Shown here: piece by piece, positions 32,479 through 41,900 of the stretch
Position numbering within the stretch: the first letter of the stretch is position 1
Layout of the letters: each line of letters begins with the position of its first letter
Assembly: GCA_004114245.1 (NCBI GenBank)
Contig: QZWS01000011.1
Span: 1-43,754 of the forward strand
DNA length: 43,754 bases
Source of the DNA: Zoopage sp. CT-All
Lineage: Eukaryota; Zoopagomycota; Zoopagomycetes; Zoopagales; Zoopagaceae
Direction: 5' to 3'
Notes under the pieces: model-generated
What the model was told of the DNA's origin: nothing
The model's input: only the letters and a program-made list of their open reading frames with translations
The model's database searches: none
Translations under genes and position numbers: made by a program

Positions 32479-33155
32479 CTAGCATTCAGCAGACTGATAC
32501 ATAACTCTGATAAGAAGCGAACACCCACTGCATCCAACAACTTCCACGCTGTCCTCCAGCTCCTTCTCAGTTACGGTGTACTGTCCACCACACCTGCAAC
32601 GGGAAGAGTATGTGCCAAAGATTGGACTAGCACCAGCTAAAAACAGTCAGTCGGTAGCGACTCCAGATGGGTGTTGTTGATATTGAGCGCATACTGGCAG
32701 GAGAATACATCATATCGTCCAGGTCGACCTCCGCGGAAATCACCATTCTACCGACATTCCTAGCCTCTGCAGGACGCACTCATCAGAAATCATATTCGAA
32801 AACGGCGCGAGGAGCGCTGCAGTCGGACCCACGTTTGAGATGGAGATCGTATTCGTGTCGAAGACTGCTGTCGCTGAGAACGCGCCAGGCTTCCACAACC
32901 ATATCGAGTCGCTCCGGGCTGTCCTCGGACGTTTTTCGAATCGCACCATTGGTGCTGGCTGAAACGCCGTGTTTGTCTGGATGCAGCTAGGCGGCATTGT
33001 CATCTCTCATCGGTCCAAGTTGAGACACCTGTGTCCGCGCATCAGCAAGCGAAGCACACGGACAGCAATGCCTTTAGAACCAGGCTCTGATAAGCGCGTT
33101 TGATCTCGTCTCGAGAAGCGTCGGCCGCCACCGCAAGCGTGTCGTAATGCGTCAT
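32479..33155 (-). CDS. DPH4: Diphthamide biosynthesis J-protein Dph4 (Jjj3/DNAJC24)
   Basis: Four exons (33155-33072, 32986-32833, 32766-32695, 32636-32479), 155 aa, close to the family length. Exon 1 is J-domain helix I/II (MTHYDTLAVAADASRDEIKR...LVLK). Exon 2 begins LHPDK, the essential HPD motif, and continues to AWRVLSDSSLRHEYD. Exon 3 has SAEVDLDDMMY. Exon 4 is the CSL zinc finger with CRCGGQY and CSGCSLLIRV. Introns are 85, 66 and 58 nt. Intron 1 starts with GC, which preserves the canonical spacing LVLK-L-HPDK. Dph4 supplies iron/electrons to the Dph1-Dph2 step of diphthamide synthesis on eEF2. No single long frame covers it. Confidence 0.92.
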
Positions 33156-33159
33156 TAGA

Positions 33160-34291
33160 ATGCAACATCACATGACCGGACAGTTTCGCATTCGCAGCAT
33201 GACCCGCAACGTACGTCCATCGCGCCTGCTCCTGCTAATCACTACTCAGGTCGTCATGCTTGCTCTCTAGGTGTGCATAGTCACTGGTGGAAACTCGGGC
33301 ATCGGGTATCATGTCGCGCTGGAGCTCGCACGCCTTCAGCACCATGTTATCCTTGCTTGCCGCAACCCCGCGCTCGCATCCTCCGCTGTGGTGCAAATCG
33401 CACGCGAGACGGGAAATAAGCACGTGGAGTGGGTCAAGCTTGACCTGATGAATCTCGGAAGCGTGAGACGCATGGCCAAGAAATTCCTTGCGCGTGGCCT
33501 GCCCTTGCATCTTCTGTGCGTACACAAGCATCGCGTTGTTTTGATGCGTTTCTAATTCTGCTTGATTTCAGGGTGAACAACGCAGGCATCATGGCAGTGC
33601 CATTTGCGCTGTCTAACGACGGATATGAGTCCCAATTGCAAGGTGCCCCTATCCTGCGATCGTCATCCTTTGTCCTCAAGTGTTTTTCCTAGTCAATTTC
33701 CTTGCGAGTCACCTGCTGACATCGCTGCTCGCACCATGCCTTATCAAATCCGCTCCTTCTCGCGTCGTTTTCGTCTCGTCTGTTGCGCACCACTTCCACC
33801 GCTCAGCAATTACGCCGTCGACGCTCTCTATTCTACATAATGAATCGTCCAAGGACTACATACCGTTTGCGGCATACTATCGATCGAAGCGCTACACGCT
33901 CACTGATTCTCAATCCTGGGCAGAGCGACTCAGCCCGCACCAAGTCATTGTAAATGCTGTGCATCCTGGCACGGTGTCGACAGGACTCTTCCGATATCTC
34001 GACGCAACGTACGGATCCCACATGGGCAGGCTGATTCGTTCTGTGGGAGGCTGGGCACTGACAAGACCGGCACGTGGTGCGCGTTCCGTGCTGTTTCCAT
34101 GTACAAGCGAGCATGTCGTCGAGGGCGGGAAATATTACGTTCCATACGGAAGTGCGCAGGCGCCTAACAGTGTGAGCCAGGAAGAGCGCGAGGCGTTGTG
34201 GGCATGGGCAGAGAGTGTAACCCAGATTGGGAACGCTTATGGCGGCGCTCCGGCAGGCACCCCTGCAGGCGGAAAGAAGAAGCGCTTCTGA
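33160..34291 (+). CDS. Retinol dehydrogenase-like short-chain dehydrogenase
   Basis: Four exons (33160-33210, 33271-33515, 33572-33642, 33693-34291), introns 60, 56 and 50 nt, 321 aa. It has an intact SDR core: VCIVTGGNSGIG for NAD(P), LDLMNLGS, VNNAGIM, VSSVAHH and the active pair in YYRSK. The C-terminal half keeps NAVHPGTVSTGLFR. The class acts on retinoids, sterols or other lipids; the substrate is unknown. An in-frame ATG at 33172 is an alternative start. The first ATG lies only 4 bp from the divergent DPH4 start. Confidence 0.9.
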
Positions 34292-34348
34292 ACCGTTAGT
34301 TAGCTCGGTGATGCGGAAAAATTGCACTCGGCTTTGCACGTTCACAGC

Positions 34349-35335
34349 ATGTCCGCATCCTCAGCAGCATCCTCGCTCAAGCTCGTCGAGGAGAACAAAT
34401 GCTTCGGCGGTGTCGTGCGCAAATACCAGCACACATCCACGACCTGCCACTGCACGATGCGCTTCTCGGTGTTCCTCCCGCCGCAGGCCCTTTCCGGCGC
34501 TTGCGATGTCCCCGGCGTCTACTACCTCGCCGGGCTCACCTGCACCGAGGACACGTTCCTGTTCAAATCCGGTGCAGAATTGCACGCCGCGAGGTTGGGA
34601 TTGGCGCTTATTTGTCCGGATACGTCGCCGCGGGGCGAGGAGGTGAAGATGCCGCTGCCACCCGATGCGGCCTGTACCTGGGATTTCGGTCTCGGCGCTG
34701 GGTTTTATCTCGACGCCACCCACCCAGACTACGCGCATCACTTTAATATGTATTCGTATGTGACGCAGGAGCTTCCGGAAATAATCCACCGCGTCGCACA
34801 TCTTCCCATTGACGCAGACCGAGTCGGAATCATGGGTCATTCGATGGGCGGGCACGGGGCGCTCATCGCAGCCCTCAAGAATCCTGGCATATATCGCAGC
34901 GTGAGCGCATTTGCGCCTATATGCCACCCTACGAAATGCACCTGGGGCAAGAAAGCATTCGCGGGCTACCTTGCTGATCCCATCACCGAATCCAAAGCCT
35001 GGGATGCTGTGGAGCTGCTCGCCAGGTACACCTCGGGCCCAGAGCTATCCATCCTCATCGACCAAGGCTCTGCGGACACCTTTCTCAAGGACGGTCAGCT
35101 CTTGCCACAGGCCCTGGTCGATGCGGCTGCAAACACAAAGCACGCCGCAGCTGAAGTGATGCTGCGGTACCAGGAGGGATACGGCCACGGGTATTGGTTT
35201 GTAAAGACATTTGTCGGAGAACACTTGGAGCATCACGCGAGGTATCTTTTGGCCGAGATGGACGTGGAGGCTGGCGCAGATAGTGTCGTGGGTGTAGATC
35301 CTGTGACAGGACGCAGGGACACTCTGACGATGTAG
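34349..35335 (+). CDS. S-formylglutathione hydrolase
   Basis: Intronless, 328 aa. Esterase D family alpha/beta hydrolase: VYYLAGLTCTEDTF, CPDTSPRGEE, the nucleophile Ser165 in GHSMGGHGAL, Asp243 in DQGSADTFL and His280 in GYGHGYWF. The usual GYDHSYYF is slightly changed here. SFGH hydrolyses S-formylglutathione to formate and glutathione in cytosolic formaldehyde detoxification. The last 25-30 residues extend past the usual end of the family. It lies 57 bp after the SDR stop on the same strand. Confidence 0.96.
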   Translation: MSASSAASSLKLVEENKCFGGVVRKYQHTSTTCHCTMRFSVFLPPQALSGACDVPGVYYLAGLTCTEDTFLFKSGAELHAARLGLALICPDTSPRGEEVKMPLPPDAACTWDFGLGAGFYLDATHPDYAHHFNMYSYVTQELPEIIHRVAHLPIDADRVGIMGHSMGGHGALIAALKNPGIYRSVSAFAPICHPTKCTWGKKAFAGYLADPITESKAWDAVELLARYTSGPELSILIDQGSADTFLKDGQLLPQALVDAAANTKHAAAEVMLRYQEGYGHGYWFVKTFVGEHLEHHARYLLAEMDVEAGADSVVGVDPVTGRRDTLTM

Positions 35336-35511
35336 TGAGTAATGATTCATTGCTTTCAGTTAGTTGAGGGCATTGTTTTGTGTATTTCTAGACAACTTGT
35401 TTGCCAGAACGGGTGTTCTGTTTTGCTTCTGCTTGTGCATATTTGCTCTACATAGTTAAAACTACAGTATGCTTGTAGAGGAATGCCAAATAGAGTGTTT
35501 ACGAACATGCA

Positions 35512-35590
35512 GCGCCAAAAATAGGCCTGGTGATTTTTTTGCCTTGATTTTTGCCATTGAATAGTATGCCTAGCAACCGAGCCTCATTCA
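35512..35590 (+). promoter_or_regulatory. Conserved 5' flank of 5S rRNA gene 1
   Basis: The 70-80 bp before the 5S gene match the flank of the second copy (37072-37150) without gaps. The shared part includes GTGATTTTTTTGCC and TTTTTGCCAT. Similarity is lost right after the gene's T-run. It may be a transcription-start element or the trace of a recent duplication. Confidence 0.55.
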
Positions 35591-35708
35591 ACTACGGCCA
35601 CATGCACTGAGAAGCACCGCATCCCGTCCGATCTGCGAAGTTAAGCCAGTGACAGCCACGTCAGTACTATGGTCGGGGACGACATGGGAATACGTGGTGC
35701 CGTAGTTT
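35591..35708 (+). rRNA. 5S ribosomal RNA, copy 1
   Basis: About 118 nt. The start ACTACGGC pairs with GCCGTAGT at the end (helix I). The conserved core CACCGCATCCCGTCCGATCT followed by GCGAAGTTAAGC contains the internal TFIIIA/TFIIIC control region. GCACTG pairs with CAGTG (helix III). A run of four T follows as the Pol III terminator. 5S genes dispersed among protein genes rather than in the rDNA repeat occur in several fungi. Confidence 0.93.
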
Positions 35709-36032
35709 TGCCAGCCGCTGCTCCAATCAAACACTGCATTTTGGCCATGCACCAACTGGGTTGCTGGGAGCTTGCTATTTAATGTTAGAGTCTCCTTGTC
35801 TACAAAAGGCATTGTATACAAAATCCTTGTGGTGACTTCCTTGCTGTGCCCAATTTAGAAAGCTAGTCATTAATCAATAATTATATAGTCTACATTCACC
35901 TCTGGCAACTTATGGCCCTGTTTGCAAACCAAATAATTGCAGTCTTTTTTCTCTCCCTCCCCCAGCTGTACCCCAATACTGCACACATCCACCCACACAC
36001 AGCAACTCTCAAACAAACAAACCATTATAAAC
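35709..36032. other. Intergenic with a relic of array-spacer DNA
   Basis: Around 35812-35870 the DNA resembles the spacer upstream of subtype B array genes: CCAATTTAGAAAGCTAGTCAT differs by one base from its counterpart near 5309. The last 60 bp before the small ORF are CT-rich and then A-rich (CAAACAAACAAACC), like a fungal promoter/leader. No other feature was seen. Confidence 0.5.
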
Positions 36033-36233
36033 ATGCTCCTCTGCTCATCTATTGTGCTTATTGCTTTTGCTATTGCCTGCATTTCTGCCCTAGCCCATGC
36101 AAGTAACTATTTTGATCTTCAGGGCAATCCAGTTAAACCTGTCAAACCTATCCCAAATATTGCAATTGAAGAAGCTAAGAAGACACTAGACAAGGCACAA
36201 GGAGAAAAGCTAGAGCAATTGAAAGCTGAGTAG
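36033..36233 (+). CDS. Small secreted protein of unknown family
   Basis: 66 aa from ATG 36033. A clear signal peptide (MLLCSSIVLIAFAIACISAL) is followed by a short mature part with KPVKPVKPIPN and a charged helix (EEAKKTLDKAQGEKLEQLKAE). An upstream in-frame start at 35937 would bury the signal peptide, so 36033 was chosen. After the TAG the same frame stays open for 58 more codons. The annotated protein may therefore be a truncated form of a longer ancestor. Confidence 0.55.
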   Translation: MLLCSSIVLIAFAIACISALAHASNYFDLQGNPVKPVKPIPNIAIEEAKKTLDKAQGEKLEQLKAE

Positions 36234-36410
36234 AGTTACAACTTAGACAAGCCAATTTCTCCTCAAGTGCTTGCTAGAATGAAGCTTAAGGCAAGGATTT
36301 TTGCTATAAATTTACATGTAACAGAGCCATATCTACATTGTCATTGTGGTGAGGTGGGGGTAGTATGTGGACAATGTACCCATGGTGCACTGTGGGACAC
36401 TATGTATTAG
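36234..36410 (+). pseudogene. Open in-frame extension after the stop of the small secreted ORF
   Basis: The frame downstream of TAG at 36231 reads on to TAG at 36408-36410. It includes KPISPQVLARMKLKA and a Cys-rich end (CHCGEV, CGQCTHG). The Cys-rich part is similar in DNA and in this frame to the plus strand at about 236-305. It may be the decayed 3' half of a once longer gene, or a repeat relic. Stop-codon readthrough is possible but unsupported. Confidence 0.3.
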
Positions 36411-37066
36411 GTAAATTATAAAATAGTCCCTTCTAAATTAATGCCCGCTCCACAGTCATAAGAGTCCAATGCCAATTAAGTGTATGGAGATGACTCCATA
36501 TCATCATTTGGAGGAATATCAGCATTTGGTGAAATATCAGCAAGAGTGAACCACTGGCAATGATTATTGAAAAGCTAATGTGGCACTTAAACAAAGGATG
36601 GATAAATTTGATGCATTTGAAGGTAAAAAGTAGAGATGAAATGCATTCTGCTGGAGCTAAGACATAGCAGTTAAGAATGAAATATGTTGACTGTATTCAA
36701 AAGACTTCATTTTTGCTCAAATATTGATGACTGCATTAGCCACTAAACAATAGCACAGTAAATGCTGGAGCAAGCCAAAGAGTTCAAAATTATAAATAAT
36801 GACATATTGGAGTGAGCTGGAGATATCCAACTTTCAGATGATGAGTTAATTAGCCAAAATAGATATTGTGTCCAGGCATGTGCAATAGAACTTGGATAAT
36901 ATAATACCATCTTACACCACTCAACTATGCCTATTATAAAAGTCTATTTCAAAGATTAATTGTAGAGTAGCATACTGAAATCCCCTCCTAAGTGACAAAT
37001 GACTTCCAGACATATAGATAGATATTCAAGCAAAGAAATGCAAACACCTATGGCAGTCATCAGTAG
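36411..37066. other. AT-rich region without intact genes
   Basis: Short open stretches broken by many stops in all frames, for example 36565-36670 in one plus frame. Composition is clearly more AT-rich than the flanking genes. It looks like decayed mobile or intergenic DNA. No transposase motif or inverted repeats could be identified. Confidence 0.4.
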
Positions 37067-37150
37067 ATGGTGCTGAAAAAATAGACCAAGTGATTTTTTT
37101 GCCACATTTTTTGCCATGGAATGGTATGCATTGCAACTGAGCCTTATACA

Positions 37151-37268
37151 ACTACGGCCATATGCACTGAGAAGCACCGCATCCCGTCCGATCTGCGAAG
37201 TTAAGCCAGTGACAGCCACGTCAGTACTATGGTCGGGGACGACATGGGAATACGTGGTGTCGTAGTTT
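37151..37268 (+). rRNA. 5S ribosomal RNA, copy 2
   Basis: Differs from copy 1 at only two positions seen by eye: C to T near position 11, and a C to T at the 3' strand of helix I that turns a G-C pair into a G-U pair. All core control and pairing elements are intact, including the terminal T-run. Same orientation as copy 1, exactly 1,560 bp downstream. Confidence 0.92.
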
Positions 37269-37449
37269 TGCCAAATTGCCCCATGAGAAAGATGACTTAC
37301 AACGGCTGCATGCTTTCTCGTCTTGGCAGCACTATTCGGGTGCACAACCACGGTACACCAATGTGAACGTCAAACTGCGTGTATTCATAAACGATATAAG
37401 GCTTTCTGGACTCGATGGGCATCCAACAATGATCACAACGCAGCAAACA

Positions 37450-38586
37450 TCAAGCATTGCGCAGATGATGGCGCAACGCAAGATCCTGCTCAACGGTGCG
37501 CTGAGGTAGACGGTACCCGGCATGACTGGCATTGGATGGCATGCGGGTAACGTCAGCAGGAGTCGCCGACCGCGTCAGATACGCGTCTTGGCCGATGATG
37601 TGTGGCATTGACTGCTGCAGTGGCTGATAATGATAATAGGGAACGGGAGGAGGTCCTTCCATGGGCGGCGTCGGACCCGAGGGTCTCTGGGGCGGCGGTG
37701 AATGCTGCATCCTCGCGTCCCCACGATATGGCGCCACGGACATGCCGCCTCCAGCTGCATCCATGGCACTGTCACCAGCACCGCACATACCACCGGAGCC
37801 AGACTCGTTCGCGCCGCGCCATCGCGAGGTATCGCCGCGCTTGACTTTGGGCTTGAGCTTCCATTTGCGAAACACAAAGATGCCAATCATGGATGCGAGG
37901 ACAACCGCGCCGACAATGATACCGGCTGTGACCAGTGTACCGAGGCCGGCATCTGGCGACGACGAGGCAGATGACTCGGCGGAGGATGCCTGAGTGCGTG
38001 CATTGGCGCCATGTACGGTTCCCGGGGCAATCGACTCGATACTTGTCGGCAGCAGTGGCGCAGTGCCAGCAACGGAAGAGGTCGAAAGCGAGGCGCCATT
38101 CGGCTGCAATTCATTAGTTGCGTTGCTAGCCAGCTGACGAGAGGGCGAGGCGGGGGGAATCGACCCAGGGACCCCAGGCGCAGGAACTAGCGACGGGTTG
38201 ATGCTTGGCGCGTTGGGGAGATTCGTGGACGGGAAAATGCCGCCCTTTGGCAGCGATCCCGTCAGAATCGGTCCTGTTGAGGGCGGTGTTGAGACCTGGG
38301 GCTGTGGAGCCGTGGCAGCGTTTCCGGACGATGACGATGGCGCCTGTCCACCCCTGCCGCCACCAGCACCAGGATGCATCGTAGAGGGTTGAGAAAATGT
38401 TGGAGAGTTGTTTGTAGTAGATGGAGGAGAAGGAGAGGCGGAGGGGAAGAGGTCATCGGCAATGGTGGACAGCTGTGGAACCGCGTCGACAGCTGCGGAG
38501 CCGAGAAGGATGAGGATGGCGGAAGCAGCGAGGAGAAGGGTGAGTCGGAGGTACGTGCTGCTGGGGAAGAACGACATGAGCGTCAT
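37450..38586 (-). CDS. Mucin-like single-pass membrane protein
   Basis: Intronless, 378 aa. Signal peptide (about 10-36), then a Ser/Thr/Pro/Asn-rich ectodomain of about 180 residues suited to O-mannosylation. A transmembrane segment (AGIIVGAVVLASMIGIFVF) precedes a basic stop-transfer (RKWKLKPKVKRG). The cytosolic tail is Pro/Gly-rich. The topology resembles Mid2/Wtl-type wall-stress sensors of fungi. No WSC or other folded domain is present, so the role is inferred only from architecture. Confidence 0.7.
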   Translation of the reverse strand: MTLMSFFPSSTYLRLTLLLAASAILILLGSAAVDAVPQLSTIADDLFPSASPSPPSTTNNSPTFSQPSTMHPGAGGGRGGQAPSSSSGNAATAPQPQVSTPPSTGPILTGSLPKGGIFPSTNLPNAPSINPSLVPAPGVPGSIPPASPSRQLASNATNELQPNGASLSTSSVAGTAPLLPTSIESIAPGTVHGANARTQASSAESSASSSPDAGLGTLVTAGIIVGAVVLASMIGIFVFRKWKLKPKVKRGDTSRWRGANESGSGGMCGAGDSAMDAAGGGMSVAPYRGDARMQHSPPPQRPSGPTPPMEGPPPVPYYHYQPLQQSMPHIIGQDAYLTRSATPADVTRMPSNASHAGYRLPQRTVEQDLALRHHLRNA

Positions 38587-38932
38587 TACGCGGGACGCCG
38601 AGCGGGCGGGCAGCGCAGCGGTGGCGGATGGTGTTGTTTGCTGTGGGTTCTGAGGGCAGCTCGCGCGTGGTCAATGGCTGTCTTGCACCGCCAGGATTGG
38701 CTGCAGATCAAACGACGAAAGCAATAGTAACAACATCTGCTTCAACATAACCGGAGCCTTCGAATGGCATGCGCTCCTGTACATCGCGTGAGCAGCTATT
38801 CTCAACGGCATGCCTATTGTCGGGTTCATATATCGATGGCTTCACCCGAGAAGCACCCCAAGAATGATCAATTGTAAATGATGTCATCTTTGTGGTCTGT
38901 CAGCAAACCTATCTTGAAGCAGCGCTCACAAC
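38587..38932. other. Intergenic between the mucin-like gene and NUP160
   Basis: Promoter region of the mucin-like protein (minus strand) and 3' flank of NUP160. No gene was recognised. Confidence 0.4.
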
Positions 38933-41900
38933 TCATACGACGGCAACTGACTCCTTGCGAGATGCCTCTGTCGCTCGATCAATGCGCATCAGGTACTGGT
39001 GCAACTGATGCTGGAGTTCACGGCACAACGATTCGAGACTTGCCTCATCGACCTGCGCACCGTCCAGCAAGCATTGTCGCCCGGCTGCTATCGCTCCATC
39101 AACGACTCCAAAGTTGAGATGATGGTCCTTCGATAGAAGCTCAAAGCTTACACTGCTCTTCTATGCATGCGACTCAGTATCGTTGATTACCTATGTTTGA
39201 CGTACCATTCCCAGATACGCAAGGGTATATTGAAGCGCGCGCTCGATTTTACCATGCGTGAGATGCATGCGAATGAGCAGTTCTGGATCGTGGCTCTACA
39301 CAACGTCATTATTTCACTCCATCATAGCGGTCTACCATTATATCATCAATGACCCAGCTGGGCAGTATGGGCGCTTCAAAATCGCTGGCTTGATACAGGA
39401 GAACTCGTTCGACAATTGCCGCCTGAAGCTCAACAGATTGAGTCTTGGCGACCGCTCCTCTGGTCGCAGCAATGCGCTCCTCTCGACATATCAACTGGCG
39501 GAGAAGCGCCCATGCACGCGTCGAATACAGGCTATGCTCATTGGATGCATGGAGCGATCGATGTCCTATTGCGTCCACAGTGGCGTCCTTGGAAGACTCT
39601 GCAGACAGGCAAGACGGCGGTGGTTCCGACAAGAACTTGGGTTCCTCGCGAATCAGCCACTGAATTCCTTGCTCGCCATGCCGGAGCTCTCCTACAGCAT
39701 GCTCAAGAAGCCGCTCGACGATTGGCACCATCGCCATCCGTCGTACGCGACACAGAATGGTAGCGCGGTCGATTTCATCAGCGTCCAGCAAAACGCGAAG
39801 CACCTCTAAATCGCTTGACTGGTACATATTTAGGCCCCGCGCCCGCCAAATCCATCGCTTTGCGTTCAACAGAGCATACTCGCGTTCAATGTCAAGAAGA
39901 GTTATTACCACTTTGCGTACTGGAGGTGCTACATATGTCTCAGCAAATGGCAGAATAGCGACATGCCTACAAACGACAGAGTTGATCAGCTTGCGACGTT
40001 TGTGTGTACTGATCCCGCCTTGCCAGAGCTAGATATCGTTAGGCAACAGGTCTGATGAGCTAAAATCACCTACTTCCTCAATGCACTCATCCAAATATGA
40101 CATTGCCACCCAAGCGTTATCTCGCTCGACCTGATGCAAAGCGTTCATGGAAGATAGCAATGCAGACATTTGCAGTCGTCCATAGTCGTCTAATAAAGCG
40201 ATAGGGCCACCATGCCGTGTTGCACGGAATGCATCGGCGGCGTAGATCGACCGCTTTTGAGCAATTTTCAGCATTGCCTTGGCAGCTAATATCCTCGTCA
40301 GACACTGAACACTAGCAGGACAGGTGCGAACCATCACGAAAATCGCTTCTGGCTACACAGTAAGCATAAAACAAATTATAGTCGCGAACGAGACCAGGGT
40401 ATGCGGCCCTGCGCGCGGTTGCGAGAAGAACCCGACCAACTTTATCTTGGGCATCTCCAAAAGCCAGTGCAAATAACTTGGCAGACCGTCCATCCTGGCA
40501 CATGCGATCCACAAGGCGTTTGATCATGGCGGTGTGTCTGATGCTAGTCAAACCAAGAAATGAAAGAATCAACATACTCTTCGCAGTAAATGTTTACTCG
40601 CATGATGAGCCCAGCGCACACTTCAAACCGGGAAAGAGCAAGGGCGCAGTTAAAGGCTTGCGTTACAGCGTGCGTTGCTGGGACGACAAGAGACGTTTGC
40701 GACTCCTCTGGAAACGTGTCCGATGCGGATTCTCTGATTGCCGAACTATACAGCAAAAAGGCATGCTCAACATAGTTGCGCTCCTTTAGTATATCTCCGA
40801 CTTGGCAAAGATAAGAATACTGATTGTCGAAAGCAAGAACAGCAGCCAGCTGCTTTGCATGCGGAGGGTAGTCCACTGAGAGGGTAAGCCTGTGACGCAC
40901 ATCAGAGGCTGCCTTACCCTGTGAGCTGATCCTGAGCAGGATTCGCACAGCCTTGTCGACTTGTGTGAGGCCAAGGAGAGCGACAGCGCAAAGGTAGTCG
41001 ACAGCCGAATTGCTTCCAACAAAATACGATGCCACAATCTCGACGATGGAGAAAAGGCCGAGGCTAAGCAAGCGCTTTATCAGTTCCACATCGGCAGACT
41101 CGGATCGCGATTCGGCTGCTGCGACTAGGGACAGCTCGGCATATAACCGTTGTACATAGCCTGGCAACGAGACGGATAGGCCGTCGCTATTCGACACGCC
41201 GGACTGGCATTTTCTGACAAGGGCATCCAAGACATTATCAGTGCTTTCTGCCCCCGAGTGCTGCATGCGGTCGTCACCACTCAGACTAAGACTACCCAAA
41301 CTGGCTAGTAGCACGGCATCCTGTGATTTAGCAGCACGCGGTACGATCTCGCGGGAAAGTAAACGCACAATAGCCGTCTGCCGGAGTATTGCCAATCCTG
41401 ATTCGCAAAGCAGTTGTGCGGATTTTGGCGGCAACCAAGATCCACTCTTGGAAGTATAGCATGCAGCTAGCAAAACCAGGATGGCAAACACGACCTCATG
41501 CCGTCGACAAACGTCGTCGATAATAAACGCTCGCAAGAGCTCGCACAGGTCGACTCCGGGAGCTGAGCCACTGGCTGATGTCGTATTCAATGGACTAGTA
41601 TTGCCCGATGCCGCAATGTCAAAAATGACAGCGATAGCCGGGGCCAGGTCATCGCACTCCACAAGCCGCTGCAGAATATCTTCCGCGTCGTCTTGGTCCT
41701 CAAGCATCGTGCGAACGGTCTCGCCAACGTCTCGTAGAATCTCATCCGGCGACAAGGCTTGATGATTTTGACGCACGTATTGAAATACAACATCCTGCAG
41801 CTCTGACCATACGTCAACTTGAGGGATGGAGGCCCTGAAGAGCTGTGCAGTCTCCAGAATGACCAGAACATCATTTCGCGTCTGATCAATGGCAAGGTCT

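Noticed and set aside
32812-32968. Plus-strand open frame reading FEMEIVFVSKTAVAENAPG, which looks protein-like
   Set aside because: It is the antisense of DPH4 exon 2, whose J-domain HPDK motif and CSL zinc finger are far stronger evidence.
35588-35821. Minus-strand ORF over the 5S rRNA (also 36956-37351)
   Set aside because: Both copies simply read the antisense of the conserved 5S genes; the rRNA pairing and control region explain the sequence.
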